Positions 26,689 through 37,545 of a stretch of DNA of 64,000 nucleotides are shown here, in pieces; the first letter of the stretch is position 1; each line of letters starts with the position of its first letter. Below the pieces are notes generated by a model. The model searched no databases. It was not told the origin of the DNA and was given only the letters and a program-made list of their open reading frames with translations. Where the stretch lies: the NCBI RefSeq assembly GCF_900091625.1, contig NZ_FMIC01000002.1, positions 6,324,001 to 6,388,000 on the forward strand, given 5' to 3'. This DNA is from Micromonospora peucetia (GTDB lineage Bacteria; Actinomycetota; Actinomycetes; Mycobacteriales; Micromonosporaceae). The translations under genes and the position numbers were made by a program.

Positions 26689-29298
26689 GTGAAGAGATCC
26701 CTCGCCGCCGTCAGCATCGCGCTACTCACCAGCGGCCTGCTGACCGGCGTCGCCACCACGGCGTACGCGGCACCGGCCGCCCCCACCCCCGAGGCGAGCG
26801 CTGTCGCGCGGGCCGAGGCGGCTCTGCGCGCGAATGGCGCAGCCGTGCGGGCCGCAGCAGGCGAAACGTACGCCGCCTACAGCTCCAAGGTCGACCCGAA
26901 CGGGGCGGCACACACCCGCTACACCCGCGCCTACCACGGCTTGCGGGTCGCCGGCGGCGACTTCGTGGTGCACACCGCCCCGAACGGTAGCTTCGCCGGC
27001 TCCTCGGTCGGTCTGGTCACCCCCCTCACGGTCGGCACCACCCCCCGGATCAGCGCGGGGAAGGCAGCCGCCGCGGCGAAGACGTTGTTCAAGGGGACCC
27101 TGACCGCCGTCGGCACCCCGGAGCTCTTCGTCGACGCCAGCTCGGGCAAGGGCCGGCTGGCCTGGGAGACGGTGGCCACCGGGTGGCAGCCGGACGGGCA
27201 GACCCCGTCGAAGTTCCACGTCATCACCGACGCCGCGACCGGCAGCCTGATCGGCTCGTACGACGAGATCGAGATGGTCGCCGGCACGGGCAACAGCGTC
27301 TACTCCGGGACCGTCACGGTCGACACCACCCTGTCCGGCAGCACCTACTCGATGATCGACCCGGTCCGGGGCAACGGATCCACCTGCGACATGAACAACG
27401 GCACCTCCACCTGCACCACCCTCACCGACGCCGACAACACCTGGGGCACCGGGGCCCCCTCGAACCGGCAGTCCGCAGCGGTCGACGCGCACTTCGGTGC
27501 TGCCAAGACGTTCGACTACTTCAAGAACGTGCACGGCCGCAACGGCATCTTCGGCGACGGCCGGGGTGTGCCCAGCCGGGTGCACTACGGCAACAACTAC
27601 GTCAACGCCTTCTGGGACGGCTCCCGGATGACCTACGGCGACGGCTCGGGCAACGCCAACCCGCTGGTCTCCATCGACGTCGCCGCCCACGAGATGAGCC
27701 ACGGCGTCACCGAGAACGTGGTCCCCGGCGGCCTGACCTACTCCGGCGAGTCCGGCGGCCTCAACGAGGCCACCAGCGACATCTTCGGCAACATGGTCGA
27801 GTTCTACGCCAACACCGCCGCCGACCCGGGCGACTACCAGGTCGGCGAAAAGATCAACATCAACGGCGACGGCACCCCGCTGCGCTACATGTACAACCCG
27901 ACCCTGGACGGCTCGAGCGACAGCTGCTGGTCCACCAGCACGAAGAACAAGGACGTGCACTACTCGTCCGGCGTGGCCAACCACTTCTTCTTCAACCTCG
28001 CCGAGGGCACCGGGGCCACCCCGTACGGCACCTCTCCGATCTGCGGCTCCGCTCCCGCGGTGACCGGCATCGGCCGGGCCACGGCGGAGAAGATCTGGTT
28101 CCGGGCGCTGGACGTCTACTTCACCTCCAACACGGCGTACGTCAACACCACCAACCCGGCCAACACGGCGCGGGCCTACAGCCTGCAGGCCGCGACCGAT
28201 CTGCACGGCGTCTGCAGCACCCAGTACAAGGCCGTCCAGGCGGCCTGGACCGCGGTGAACGTGGCCGGTAGCGACACGGCCTGCCCGGTCGGCAACGACT
28301 TCTCGGTCTCCGTCTCGCCGGCCGCCGGTTCGGTGAACCCGGGCGGTTCGGTCACCGCGACGGTGGCCACCGCCATCACCAACGGCAGCGCGCAGACCGT
28401 GACGTTCTCCGCCACCGGCCTGCCGACCGGCGCGACCGCGTCGTTCAGCCCGGCCTCGGTGACCTCCGGCGGCTCGTCGACCCTGACGATCAGCACCTCG
28501 GCCAGCACTCCGGCGGGCACCTACTCGGTGACCGTCAACGGGGCCGGGGCGGCGGTGACCCGTTCCGCCACCTACAACCTGACCGTGAACGGGCCGCCCG
28601 GTTGCTCGCAGACCAACGGTACCGACGTGACCATCGCCGACAGCAGCACGGTGGAGAGCCCGATCACCATCTCCGGCTGCACCGGTAACGCCGGTTCGGC
28701 CAGCACCGTCGCGGTGGGCATCGTGCACACCTACATCGGTGACCTGGTGGTCACCCTGGTCGCCCCGGACGGCAGCACCTACGTGCTGCACAACCGGACC
28801 GGCGGCTCGACCGACAACATCAACCAGACCTACAACGTCAACCTGGCCGGGGAGGTCGCCAACGGCACCTGGAAGCTGCGCGTCCAGGACGCGGCCAGCG
28901 GGGACACCGGGTACCTGAACACCTGGACGCTCAACCTGACCGGCTCGGCGCCCCCGTCCTGCGGCGGCAGCAACGCCACCAACGTGACGATCAGCGACAA
29001 CGCCACGGTGACCAGCACCGTCCCGGTCAGTGGCTGCACCGGCAACGCCTCGTCCACCAGCACGGTGGCGGTGCAGATCGTGCACACCTACATCGGTGAC
29101 CTGGTGGTCACCCTGGTCGCCCCGGACGGCAGCACCTACGTGCTGCACAACCGGACCGGCGGCTCGACCGACAACATCAACCAGACCTACACCACCAACC
29201 TCTCCAGCGAGGTCCGCAACGGCACCTGGACCCTGCGGGTGCAGGATGCCGCCAGCGGCGACACCGGCTACATCGACAACTGGACGCTGACCCTCTAG
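26689..29298 (+). CDS. Secreted M4 (thermolysin-family) metalloprotease with two P domains
   Basis: 869 residues from GTG 26689, with AGGAGG just upstream. A signal peptide (1-28) is followed by an FTP/PepSY-type propeptide (about 40-190). The M4 catalytic domain carries zinc motif HEMSH (about 335-339) and the third zinc ligand in GGLNEATSD (about 360). An Ig-like PKD/BIG-type domain (about 540-635) and two proprotein-convertase P domains (about 645-745 and 765-868) follow. The M4 family cleaves peptides on the N-terminal side of hydrophobic residues and matures by loss of the propeptide. The two P domains share an exact 114-bp DNA repeat. The gene is divergent from the BTAD regulator and is followed by a bidirectional terminator. 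Confidence 0.94.
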   Translation: MKRSLAAVSIALLTSGLLTGVATTAYAAPAAPTPEASAVARAEAALRANGAAVRAAAGETYAAYSSKVDPNGAAHTRYTRAYHGLRVAGGDFVVHTAPNGSFAGSSVGLVTPLTVGTTPRISAGKAAAAAKTLFKGTLTAVGTPELFVDASSGKGRLAWETVATGWQPDGQTPSKFHVITDAATGSLIGSYDEIEMVAGTGNSVYSGTVTVDTTLSGSTYSMIDPVRGNGSTCDMNNGTSTCTTLTDADNTWGTGAPSNRQSAAVDAHFGAAKTFDYFKNVHGRNGIFGDGRGVPSRVHYGNNYVNAFWDGSRMTYGDGSGNANPLVSIDVAAHEMSHGVTENVVPGGLTYSGESGGLNEATSDIFGNMVEFYANTAADPGDYQVGEKININGDGTPLRYMYNPTLDGSSDSCWSTSTKNKDVHYSSGVANHFFFNLAEGTGATPYGTSPICGSAPAVTGIGRATAEKIWFRALDVYFTSNTAYVNTTNPANTARAYSLQAATDLHGVCSTQYKAVQAAWTAVNVAGSDTACPVGNDFSVSVSPAAGSVNPGGSVTATVATAITNGSAQTVTFSATGLPTGATASFSPASVTSGGSSTLTISTSASTPAGTYSVTVNGAGAAVTRSATYNLTVNGPPGCSQTNGTDVTIADSSTVESPITISGCTGNAGSASTVAVGIVHTYIGDLVVTLVAPDGSTYVLHNRTGGSTDNINQTYNVNLAGEVANGTWKLRVQDAASGDTGYLNTWTLNLTGSAPPSCGGSNATNVTISDNATVTSTVPVSGCTGNASSTSTVAVQIVHTYIGDLVVTLVAPDGSTYVLHNRTGGSTDNINQTYTTNLSSEVRNGTWTLRVQDAASGDTGYIDNWTLTL
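28720..29190 (+). repeat. Exact 114-bp repeat within the two P-domain segments
   Basis: Bases 28720-28833 and 29077-29190 are identical at every position, 357 bp apart and in the same reading frame. The flanking parts of the two P domains differ, so this is either a recent duplication or gene conversion. Confidence 0.9.
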
Positions 29299-29316
29299 TC
29301 GGTCGGCAGGACGACC

Positions 29317-29356
29317 GAGCGGGCCGGCGCCTCCTGACGGAGGTTCCGGCCCGCTC
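29317..29356. terminator. Bidirectional terminator between M4 protease and kdpE
   Basis: An 11-bp stem (29317-29327 with 29346-29356) encloses a second short stem. It lies between the convergent stop codons at 29298 and 29441. Confidence 0.8.
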
Positions 29357-29440
29357 CGGCGTACGGGTGAGAGAAGCGGTGTCTGGGCGAACCGGGCCGC
29401 ACCGACCACCGGTCCGCCGGCCACCTGGGCCACCCCGGCG

Positions 29441-30136
29441 TCAGGGGCGGAACCGGTAGCCCATGCCGGGTTCGGTGATGAGATGACGGGGGCGGGCGGG
29501 GTCGTCCTCCAGCTTCCGGCGGAGCTGGGCCATGTACTGGCGCAGGTAGTTGGTCTCGTGCTGGTACTCCGGACCCCACACGTCATGCAGGAGCTGCCGC
29601 TGGCTGACCAGCTTGCCGGGGTGGCGAAGCAGCTGGTCCAGCATCGCCCACTGGGTGGGGGTCAGCCGGACCTCCGTCTCGTCGTCCCGGATGACGGTGC
29701 GGTCGGCGAGGTTGACGGTGTGCCGGCCCACCCGGGCGGTCGCGGCGAGCGGGGCCGTGCCGTCGGCGGACGCCGCGGCGAGGCGTCGGGTGACGGCGCG
29801 GATGCGGGCGAGGAGTTCGTCGACGCCGAAAGGCTTGGTGACGTAGTCGTCGGCACCGGCGTCGAGGGCGGCGACCTTGTCCGCACTGCCGGCCCGGCCG
29901 GAGAGCACGATGATCGGAATGGTGGTCCAGCCGCGCAGCCCCTGGATGACCTCGGTGCCGTCGATGTCGGGTAGGCCGAGGTCGAGCACGACCAGGTCGG
30001 GTGGACGGCTGGCGGCGGCCTTGAGCGCGGCGACGCCGGTGGCGGCGACGTCCACGTCGTAGCCGCGGGCGCGCAGGTTGATCCGCAGGGCACGCAGGAT
30101 CTGTGGTTCGTCGTCGACGACCAGGATGCGGGTCAT
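29441..30136 (-). CDS. kdpE: KdpE response regulator
   Basis: 231 residues. The receiver domain has the phosphoacceptor Asp in DLVVLDLGLPDIDG and the KPFG switch. An OmpR-type winged helix follows, ending in RHLITEPGMGYRF. KdpE activates the kdpFABC operon at low potassium or high osmolarity when phosphorylated by KdpD. The ATG at 30136 overlaps the kdpD stop codon (ATGA), so the pair is translationally coupled. The reading frame is open well upstream, but the overlap and the homology both point to this start. Confidence 0.95.
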   Translation of the reverse strand: MTRILVVDDEPQILRALRINLRARGYDVDVAATGVAALKAAASRPPDLVVLDLGLPDIDGTEVIQGLRGWTTIPIIVLSGRAGSADKVAALDAGADDYVTKPFGVDELLARIRAVTRRLAAASADGTAPLAATARVGRHTVNLADRTVIRDDETEVRLTPTQWAMLDQLLRHPGKLVSQRQLLHDVWGPEYQHETNYLRQYMAQLRRKLEDDPARPRHLITEPGMGYRFRP

Positions 30137-32694
30137 CCCTGCGCCCCTTCCGACCTGACGGGCTGCGCGGCGGGCAGCCGCAGCACCATCGTCAGTCCCC
30201 CGCCCGGGGTGGTCTCCGGGGTGATGCTGCCGCCCATCGCCTCGGCGAGACCACGGGACAGCGCGAGGCCGAGCCCGACGCCGGTGGTGTTGTCCCGGTC
30301 GCCCAGACGCTGGAACGGCAGGAAGACGTGCTCCCACTGGTCGGCCGGGATCCCGGGGCCGGTGTCGATGACCCGAAGCTCGACCTGGCCGCCGTGGGCG
30401 CTGGCGGTGATCGTGGGCGGCTGACCGGGCGGGCTGTGCCGTAGCGCGTTGGCGACGATGTTGACCAGGACGCGCTCCAGCAGGCCGGGATCAGCCTGCG
30501 CGGCGGGCAGGTCGGCAGGCAGGTCGGTGGCGACGTCGGCGGCCGGTGCCCCCAGGTCGTCGAGGGCCCGGGGTACGGCGTCCTCGAGGCCGATCGCGGT
30601 CGTGGTGACGCCGAGGACACCGGCCTGCAGGCGGCTCATGTCGAGCAGGTTGGCCACCAGCCGGGCAAGCCGGTCCAACGACTCCTCCGCGGTGGCGAGC
30701 AGCTCCGTCCGGTCGTCGGCGTCGAACTCGACGTCGGGGCTGCGCAGGCTGCTCACCGCGGCCTTGGCGGAGGCCAGGGGCGTACGCAGGTCGTGGCTGA
30801 CCGCGGCGAGCAGCGCGGTGCGCATCCGGTCGGCCTCGGCGAGCGGCCGGGCGGTGGCGGCCTCCTCGGCCAGGCGCTCCTGTTTGAGGGCGACCGCGGC
30901 CTGTGCGGCGAAGGCCTCGACGATGCGCCGGTCGGCGGCCTCCAACCGTCGGCCGCTGAGCACGACGGTGAGCCGTTCGTCCACCGGCACGGCGGTCTCC
31001 CCCGCGCTCGGGCTACCCGCCGGCCGGTCGCCGACGCTGGCCACCACCCGCCAGGCGCCCTCGTCGCGGGCCCGGTCGGGCCGCCCCTCGGCCTCGGCGG
31101 AGAGCTCCAGGACGCTGACCGCGCGCAGTCCGAAGGTCTCCCGCAGCCGGTCCAGCAGCGCCGGCAACGGCCGTTCGCCGCGCAGCACCCCGCCGGCCAC
31201 GGTGGCCAGGGTCTGCGCGTCGGCGGATGCCCGGGCGGCCTCCCGGGTCCGCCGGGCGGCCACGTCGACCACCCAGCTGACGGCGACGGCGACGCCCACG
31301 AAGACGCCGAGGGCGAGCAGGTTGTCGCCCTCGGCGATGGTCAGCGTCCGGAACGGGGGTGTGAAGAACCAGTTGAGCAACAGGGAACTGCCGAGCGCCG
31401 CGACCAGCGCCGGCCACAGCCCGCCGACCAGCGCGACGCCGACCACTCCGGCGAGGAAGAGCAGGATGTCGTTGGTGAGGCTCAGCTCCGGCAGCACCCG
31501 GAGCAGCAGGGTGAGCAGCGGCATGCCCAGGCCGGCCAGCGCGAAGCCGAACAGCCGCCGGCGCCGGGACAGCGCCGCCGGCACCCCGGCCGTCCGCCGG
31601 CCCCGGCCGGCCTCGGGATGCGTCACCAGGTGCACGTCGATCGGCCCGGAGAGCGCGGCGGTGGTCACGCCGACGCCCCGGGAGAGCAGCTGCGCGAACC
31701 GGCCGCGCCGGCTCGCGCCGAGCACCAGCTGGGTGGCGTTGACGCCCCGCGCGAAATCGAGCAGCGCCGCGGGGATGTCGGTGCCGAGGACGTGGTGGTA
31801 CGTGCCGCCGAGGCTCTCCACCAGGACCCGTTGCCGGGCGAGCTGGGCGGGATCGGCGCCAGCGAGTCCGTCGCTGCGGGCGACGTGCACGGCGAGCAGA
31901 TCGGCGCCCTTGCTGCGGGCGGCGATCCGGGCGGCGCGGCGGATGAGCGTCGCGCCCTCCGGGCCGCCGGTGAGTGCCACCACCACCCGTTCGCGCGCCT
32001 CCCAGGTGTCGGAGATGCCCTGCTGGGCGCGGTACGCGTCGAGCTGGTCGTCGACCTTGTCGGCCAGCCAGAGCAGGGCCAGCTCACGCAGCGCGGTGAG
32101 GTTGCCGACCCGGAAGTAGTTGCCCAACGCCGCGTCGATCCGGTCGGGCCGGTAGATGTTGCCGTGCGCCATCCGCCGGCGTAGCGCCTCCGGGGTCATG
32201 TCGACCAGCTCGACCTGTTCGGCGACGCGGACCGCCTCGTCGGGCACCGTCTCCCGCTGGATGGTGCCGGTGATCTGGGCCACCACGTCGTTGACCGACT
32301 CGAGGTGCTGCACGTTCACCGTGGACAGCACGGTGATTCCGGCGTCGAGGAGTTCCTGGATGTCCTGCCAGCGCTTCTCGTTACGCGAGCCGGGCACGTT
32401 GGTGTGCGCCAACTCGTCGACCACGGCGACCTCGGGACGACGGGCCAGCACGGCGTCCAGGTCCATCTCGGGAAACTCGGTGCCCCGGTAGGTGATGGTG
32501 CGCCGGGGCACCTGCTCCAGGTCGCCGATCATCGCGGCGGTGTGCGCGCGGCCGTGGGTCTCGACGAACCCGATCACCACGTCGGTGCCGCGTTCGGCCC
32601 GCCGGTGGGCCTCCTCCAGCATCGCGTACGTCTTGCCGACGCCGGGTGCTGCCCCCAGGTAGATGCGCAGTTCTCCTCGTGGCACGGACACCAT
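30133..32694 (-). CDS. kdpD: KdpD sensor histidine kinase
   Basis: 853 residues. The N-terminal KdpD domain has the Walker-type loop GAAPGVGKT (15-23) that binds ATP. A universal-stress-like domain (about 245-365), four membrane helices (about 380-480), a GAF-like domain, a HisKA region with the phospho-His in AVSHDLRTPLAS (about 632), and a HATPase with DTGPGIPADQ and GVGLGLALSR follow. Senses potassium status and phosphorylates KdpE. The ATG at 32694 has AGGA upstream. It follows kdpC after an 86-nt gap that holds a strong hairpin. Confidence 0.95.
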   Translation of the reverse strand: MVSVPRGELRIYLGAAPGVGKTYAMLEEAHRRAERGTDVVIGFVETHGRAHTAAMIGDLEQVPRRTITYRGTEFPEMDLDAVLARRPEVAVVDELAHTNVPGSRNEKRWQDIQELLDAGITVLSTVNVQHLESVNDVVAQITGTIQRETVPDEAVRVAEQVELVDMTPEALRRRMAHGNIYRPDRIDAALGNYFRVGNLTALRELALLWLADKVDDQLDAYRAQQGISDTWEARERVVVALTGGPEGATLIRRAARIAARSKGADLLAVHVARSDGLAGADPAQLARQRVLVESLGGTYHHVLGTDIPAALLDFARGVNATQLVLGASRRGRFAQLLSRGVGVTTAALSGPIDVHLVTHPEAGRGRRTAGVPAALSRRRRLFGFALAGLGMPLLTLLLRVLPELSLTNDILLFLAGVVGVALVGGLWPALVAALGSSLLLNWFFTPPFRTLTIAEGDNLLALGVFVGVAVAVSWVVDVAARRTREAARASADAQTLATVAGGVLRGERPLPALLDRLRETFGLRAVSVLELSAEAEGRPDRARDEGAWRVVASVGDRPAGSPSAGETAVPVDERLTVVLSGRRLEAADRRIVEAFAAQAAVALKQERLAEEAATARPLAEADRMRTALLAAVSHDLRTPLASAKAAVSSLRSPDVEFDADDRTELLATAEESLDRLARLVANLLDMSRLQAGVLGVTTTAIGLEDAVPRALDDLGAPAADVATDLPADLPAAQADPGLLERVLVNIVANALRHSPPGQPPTITASAHGGQVELRVIDTGPGIPADQWEHVFLPFQRLGDRDNTTGVGLGLALSRGLAEAMGGSITPETTPGGGLTMVLRLPAAQPVRSEGAQG

Positions 32695-32743
32695 TCTTCC
32701 TGCTGCGGGTGTCGCCGGTCAGCCGGCGGTGGGGTGTGCCGGC

Positions 32744-32769
32744 GGGCCGGGCCCGTCACGGCCCGGCCC
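32744..32769 (-). terminator. Strong hairpin between kdpC and kdpD
   Basis: A 10-bp all-GC stem (32744-32753 with 32760-32769) and a 6-nt loop begin 12 nt past the kdpC stop codon. It could partly terminate the structural-gene mRNA or protect its 3' end, so that kdpDE is made at a lower level. Confidence 0.55.
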
Positions 32770-32780
32770 GGTGCTGTCGA

Positions 32781-33662
32781 TCAGCGGGCGGGAAACTCCT
32801 CGTCGAGGGCGAGGTTGAGCTTGAGGACGTTTACCCCGGGCTCACCCATGAAGCCGAACGCCCGGCCGGTGGTGTGCTCGGCGACCAGGCGCCGCACCTC
32901 CGCCGGGTCCGCGCCCCTCTCGCGCGCGACGCGGGCCACCTGGATCTGCGCGTACGCCGGGCTGATGTGCGGGTCGAGGCCACTGCCGCTGGCGGTGACC
33001 GCGTCGGCGGGCACGGCCGGCTCGGCCGGGGCATCGCCCCGGACCGGGGTGACCAGAGCACCGGCGGCCACGTAGTCCTCGCCGGGCTGTGCCAGCGTCA
33101 CCGGCACCCCCTCGTACGTGGTGACGAACGGCGTGCCCGGGGCGATCTGGTTGACGCTGACGACCCGGGTCACCTGGCCGGTCAGCCCGCCGGCGCGGAA
33201 CACGGCCAGCACCGCGCCGACCCCGTCGGTGGTGCAGTACGGGCGTCGCCCGTCGACGCCGTTCAGCTCGCCCACCGCCCGGCTGCGGGCGCAGACCTGG
33301 GTGAGCAGACTCGGCGTGGACTCCTGCGGGTCGGTGGCGATGGTGTCGACCACGCTCTCCGGGCCGAGGTTGCTGGCGGCGGTGGCGGTGGGGTCGTAGC
33401 CGTCGCCGGCGGCTGAGGGACGGGACTGGAAGTAGCGCGGGACCGGGTTGCCGTCCGCGTCGGTGAAGGACTGGCCGAGCAGCGCGCTGCCGACCGTTGT
33501 CCCGTTCGCGGTCAGCAGGGAGCCGTCGGCCTTGCCGGAGAGACCGGGCAGGGTGCCGGCGCCGACCAGGGCGAGCGGGTAGGCCAGGCCGAGCAGCACG
33601 GTGAATACCAGCAGCGCGCGCAGCGCGGCGAGGTGTTGGGACAGCCAGCTGGGTAGGCGCAT
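32781..33662 (-). CDS. kdpC: KdpC subunit of the potassium-transporting ATPase
   Basis: 293 residues, ATG at 33662, two nt after the kdpB stop codon. One N-terminal membrane helix (about 12-34) is followed by an outside domain with the family motifs GQSFTDADGNPVPRYFQSRPS, ASNLGPES, ASGSGLDPHISP and VNVLKLNLAL. KdpC assists potassium capture by KdpA and ATP use by KdpB. It is longer than the roughly 190-residue E. coli protein because of an insert between about 90 and 215, a pattern common in actinomycetes. Confidence 0.95.
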   Translation of the reverse strand: MRLPSWLSQHLAALRALLVFTVLLGLAYPLALVGAGTLPGLSGKADGSLLTANGTTVGSALLGQSFTDADGNPVPRYFQSRPSAAGDGYDPTATAASNLGPESVVDTIATDPQESTPSLLTQVCARSRAVGELNGVDGRRPYCTTDGVGAVLAVFRAGGLTGQVTRVVSVNQIAPGTPFVTTYEGVPVTLAQPGEDYVAAGALVTPVRGDAPAEPAVPADAVTASGSGLDPHISPAYAQIQVARVARERGADPAEVRRLVAEHTTGRAFGFMGEPGVNVLKLNLALDEEFPAR

Positions 33663-33664
33663 TG

Positions 33665-35869
33665 TCAGATCCCCGGGATGAACTGGATGAGCAGGTCGAT
33701 GAGCTTGATGCCGATGAACGGCACCACGATGCCGCCGAGGCCGTAGCGCAGCAGGTTGCGGCTGAGCAGCTTCGAGGCGCTGGCCGGCTGGTACCGCACG
33801 CCCCGCAGGGCGAGGGGGATCAGCGCGACGATGACGATCGCGTTGAAGATGACCGCGGAGAGGATCGCCGAGGAGGGGCTGGCCAGCCGCATGATGTTGA
33901 GTGTGTCCAGGCTCGGGTAGATGCCGGCGAACATGGCGGGAATGATCGCGAAGTACTTCGCGATGTCGTTGGCGATGGAGAACGTGGTCAGCGCGCCCCG
34001 GGTGATCAGCAGTTGCTTGCCGATCTCCACGATCTCGATCAGCTTGGTCGGGTCGGAGTCGAGGTCGACCATGTTGCCGGCCTCCTTCGCGGCCGACGTG
34101 CCGGTGTTCATCGCGACGCCGACGTCTGCCTGGGCCAGGGCGGGGGCGTCGTTGGTGCCGTCGCCGGTCATCGCGACCAGCCGGCCGCCCTCCTGTTCCT
34201 TGCGGATCAGGGCGAGCTTGTCCTCGGGGGTGGCCTCGGCGAGAAAGTCGTCGACCCCGGCCTCGTCGGCGATGGCCTTCGCGGTACGCGGGTTGTCGCC
34301 GGTGATCATCACGGTGCGGATGCCCATCCGGCGCATCTCGTCGAACCGCTCCCGCATGCCGGCCTTGACCACGTCCTTGAGGTGGATCACGCCCAGGGCG
34401 CGGGCCGGCTGGCCGTCGAGGTGCTCGGCCACGACGAGCGGGGTGCCGCCAATACCGCTGATCTCGTCGACGATCTGGCCCACCTGCTCGGTGGGGTGGC
34501 CGCCGTTCTCGCGTACCCACTTCATCACCGCGGCGGCGGCCCCCTTACGGACCCGCCGGCCCGGCCCGGTGGCGCCGGCGTCCACGCTCGCGTCGGGGGT
34601 CAGGTCGACGCCGCTCATCCGGGTCTGCGCGGTGAACGGCACGAAGGTGGCGTGCGGGATCAGGCCCGGCTCACGCTGCCGCAACCCGAACTCGTTCTTC
34701 GCGAGCACCACCACCGAGCGGCCCTCGGGAGTCTCGTCGGCCAGGCTGGCCAACTGGGCCGCGTCGGCGACCTCGGCGGCGCTCCGGCCCTCGACCGGAA
34801 CGAACTCGGCGGCCTGCCGGTTGCCCAGGGTGATCGTGCCGGTCTTGTCCAGCAGCAGCGTGTTGACGTCGCCGGCGGCCTCCACGGCCCGGCCGCTCAT
34901 GGCGAGGACGTTGCGCTGCACCAGCCGGTCCATGCCGGCGATGCCGATGGCGGAGAGCAACGCGCCGATGGTGGTGGGGATCAGACAGACCAGCAGCGAG
35001 ATCAGCACCACCCCGGAGACCCCGGCGTCGGTGATCGCGGCGGTGTCCCCCGCGGCGGCCTGGTAGCCCTTGGCGAAGATCGCCATCGGCTGGAGGGTGA
35101 CCACCGCGAGCAGGAAGATGACGGTGAGCGCGGCGAGCAGGATGTTCAGCGCGATCTCGTTCGGGGTCTTCTGCCGGTTGGCGCCCTCGACGAGGGCGAT
35201 CATCCGGTCGATGAAGCTCTCCCCCGGCTTCTGGGTGATCTTCACGATGATCCGGTCGGAGAGCACCCTCGTGCCGCCGGTGACCGCGCTGCGGTCCCCG
35301 CCGGACTCCCGGATGACGGGGGCGGACTCGCCGGTGATGGCGGATTCGTCGACGCTGGCGATGCCCTCGACGACGTCGCCGTCGCCGGGGATGGTCCCGC
35401 CCGCCTCGACCAGGACGATGTCGCCCCGCCTCAGCTCCGGCGCGGGCACGGCCTCGTCCCGACAGCCGTCGGCGCGGGTGCCGGGCGTCCAGCCGACCAG
35501 GCGGGTGGCGATGGTGTCCTTCTTCGCCTGTCGCAGGGTCGCGGCCTGGGCCTTGCCCCGGCCCTCCGCGACGGCCTCGGCGAGGTTGGCGAAGAGCACG
35601 GTCAACCAGAGCCAGACCGTGATCGCCCAGGCGAACACCGTGGGGTCGACCACCGCGAGGACGGTGGTGAAGGCGGCGCCGATCTCGACGATCAGCATCA
35701 CCGGGTTGCGCCACATCGTGCGGGGATCGAGTTTGCGCAGCGCGTCGGGCAGAGAGCGGAGCATCTGCTTCGGGTCCAGCAGCCCTCCGCCGACCCGGTT
35801 GGCCGGGGCGGCCGGGCTCCCGCCGGTCGGCTGTTCGCCGGTCGGGGATGTCGCGGGCGTGACGGACAT
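33665..35869 (-). CDS. kdpB: KdpB P-type ATPase subunit
   Basis: 734 residues. The phosphorylated Asp lies in [13 protein letters not shown], the phosphatase loop reads ITGESAPV, and the hinge reads [16 protein letters not shown]. Membrane helices are arranged as in class IA P-type ATPases. It drives potassium uptake with ATP. I chose the ATG at 35869, preceded by AGGAACGAGG; an in-frame ATG at 35884 only 5 nt after the kdpA stop codon is also possible. Flanked tightly by kdpA and kdpC. Confidence 0.95.
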   Translation of the reverse strand: MSVTPATSPTGEQPTGGSPAAPANRVGGGLLDPKQMLRSLPDALRKLDPRTMWRNPVMLIVEIGAAFTTVLAVVDPTVFAWAITVWLWLTVLFANLAEAVAEGRGKAQAATLRQAKKDTIATRLVGWTPGTRADGCRDEAVPAPELRRGDIVLVEAGGTIPGDGDVVEGIASVDESAITGESAPVIRESGGDRSAVTGGTRVLSDRIIVKITQKPGESFIDRMIALVEGANRQKTPNEIALNILLAALTVIFLLAVVTLQPMAIFAKGYQAAAGDTAAITDAGVSGVVLISLLVCLIPTTIGALLSAIGIAGMDRLVQRNVLAMSGRAVEAAGDVNTLLLDKTGTITLGNRQAAEFVPVEGRSAAEVADAAQLASLADETPEGRSVVVLAKNEFGLRQREPGLIPHATFVPFTAQTRMSGVDLTPDASVDAGATGPGRRVRKGAAAAVMKWVRENGGHPTEQVGQIVDEISGIGGTPLVVAEHLDGQPARALGVIHLKDVVKAGMRERFDEMRRMGIRTVMITGDNPRTAKAIADEAGVDDFLAEATPEDKLALIRKEQEGGRLVAMTGDGTNDAPALAQADVGVAMNTGTSAAKEAGNMVDLDSDPTKLIEIVEIGKQLLITRGALTTFSIANDIAKYFAIIPAMFAGIYPSLDTLNIMRLASPSSAILSAVIFNAIVIVALIPLALRGVRYQPASASKLLSRNLLRYGLGGIVVPFIGIKLIDLLIQFIPGI

Positions 35870-35889
35870 GTCCTCGTTCCTCATCGTGG

Positions 35890-37545
35890 TCACAGCCCTT
35901 CGGCCAGCGGGCCGAGGGCGAGGGCGGGCAGGAAGGTCAGCGCGACGAGGATCACCGTGACGCCGACGACCATCCCGACGAAGAGCGGTCGGTGGGTGGG
36001 CAGGGTCCCCTCGGAGGCCGGGGTGGGTGCCTGCTGGGCCAGGGAGCCGGCCAGGGCGAGCACGAAGATGATCGGCAGGAACCGGCCCAGCAGCATGCAC
36101 AACCCGAGCGCCGTGTCCCACCACGTGGTGTTGACCGTGATGCCGCCGAACGCGGAGCCGTTGTTGTTGCTGGCCGAGGTGAAGGCGTACAGCACCTCGG
36201 AAAGCCCGTGCGGCCCGACGTTCAGTGCCGTCGAGTGGTTGCCGGTGGCGAACGCTGTGGCGGTGCCGGTCAGCACCAGCGCCGGGGTGATCAGGAAGTA
36301 GAGGGAGGCGAACTTGATCTCCCGCGCCCCGATCTTCTTGCCGAGGTACTCCGGGGTGCGGCCGACCATCAGACCCGCCACGAAAACGGTGATCACGGCC
36401 AGGATGAGCATGCCGTACAGGCCCGAACCGGTGCCGCCGGGCGCGACCTCGCCGAGCATCATGTTGACCATCGGCAGCATGCCGCCGAGCGCGGTGTACG
36501 AGTCGTGGAACGAGTTCACCGCGCCGGTCGAGGTGAGCGTGGTGGCAGCGGCGAAGGTGGCCGAGTTCGACACGTCGAAGCGCACCTCCTTGCCTTCGAG
36601 GGCCGCGCCGACGGCCTGCGGCACGGTGCCGCTGCCGGTCAGCTCGAACACGTTGGTCAGCGCCACGCTCGCGATGGCCAGGATCGCCATCACGGCGGCG
36701 ATCGCGTAGCCCTGCCGGTTCTGCCCCACCATGCGGCCGAAGACCCGGGGCAGGCTGAACGGGATCAGCAGGATCAGAAAGATCTCCAGCCAGTTCGTCC
36801 AGGCCGTCGGGTTCTCGAACGGGTGGGCGCTGTTGGCGTTGTAGAAGCCGCCACCGTTCGTGCCCAACTCCTTGATCACTTCCTGGCTGGCCACCGGCCC
36901 GCCGGTGATCGTCTGCGTGCCGCCGGTCAGGGTGCTCGCCGCGGTGCCGCCGGAGAGGTTCTGCACCACGCCGCCGAGCATCAGCGCGAGCGCGCCGAGC
37001 ACCGCGATCGGCAGCAGGATCCGCAGCACGATCCGGGTCAGGTCCACCCAGAAGTTGCCCAGCTGACCGGTGCGGCTGCGGGCGAAGCCGCGCACCAGCG
37101 CGACCGCCACCGCGATGCCGACGGCGGCGGAGACGAAGTTCTGCACCGCCAGACCGGCCATCTGCACCAGGTGGCCCATGGTCGACTCACCCGAGTACGA
37201 CTGCCAGTTCGTGTTGGTCACGAACGACACCGCCGTGTTCCACGCGCCGTGCGGCACCACCGGGTCGAAGCCCAGCGACAGCCACAACCTGTCCTGCACC
37301 CGCTGGAACGCGTACAGGAACAGCACCGACACGGCCGAGAACGCCAGCACGCTGCGCGCGTACACGCCCCAGGACTGCTCCGCCGCCGGGTTCGCCCCGA
37401 CCAGCCGGTAGATCCCCCGCTCGACGCGGGAATGCCGGGCGCCGGAGACCACCCGGAACATGTAGTCACCGAACGGCCGGTGGACGGCGACCAGGGCCAC
37501 CAGCAGAGACAGGGCGAAGACGACGCCCGCTGTTGTCATGGTCAT
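35890..37545 (-). CDS. kdpA: KdpA potassium-binding and translocating subunit
   Basis: 551 residues with about ten membrane helices. Selectivity-filter regions are visible, for example [13 protein letters not shown] and [19 protein letters not shown]. Forms the ion path of the KdpFABC complex. The ATG at 37545 shares one base with the kdpF stop codon. Confidence 0.96.
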   Translation of the reverse strand: MTMTTAGVVFALSLLVALVAVHRPFGDYMFRVVSGARHSRVERGIYRLVGANPAAEQSWGVYARSVLAFSAVSVLFLYAFQRVQDRLWLSLGFDPVVPHGAWNTAVSFVTNTNWQSYSGESTMGHLVQMAGLAVQNFVSAAVGIAVAVALVRGFARSRTGQLGNFWVDLTRIVLRILLPIAVLGALALMLGGVVQNLSGGTAASTLTGGTQTITGGPVASQEVIKELGTNGGGFYNANSAHPFENPTAWTNWLEIFLILLIPFSLPRVFGRMVGQNRQGYAIAAVMAILAIASVALTNVFELTGSGTVPQAVGAALEGKEVRFDVSNSATFAAATTLTSTGAVNSFHDSYTALGGMLPMVNMMLGEVAPGGTGSGLYGMLILAVITVFVAGLMVGRTPEYLGKKIGAREIKFASLYFLITPALVLTGTATAFATGNHSTALNVGPHGLSEVLYAFTSASNNNGSAFGGITVNTTWWDTALGLCMLLGRFLPIIFVLALAGSLAQQAPTPASEGTLPTHRPLFVGMVVGVTVILVALTFLPALALGPLAEGL

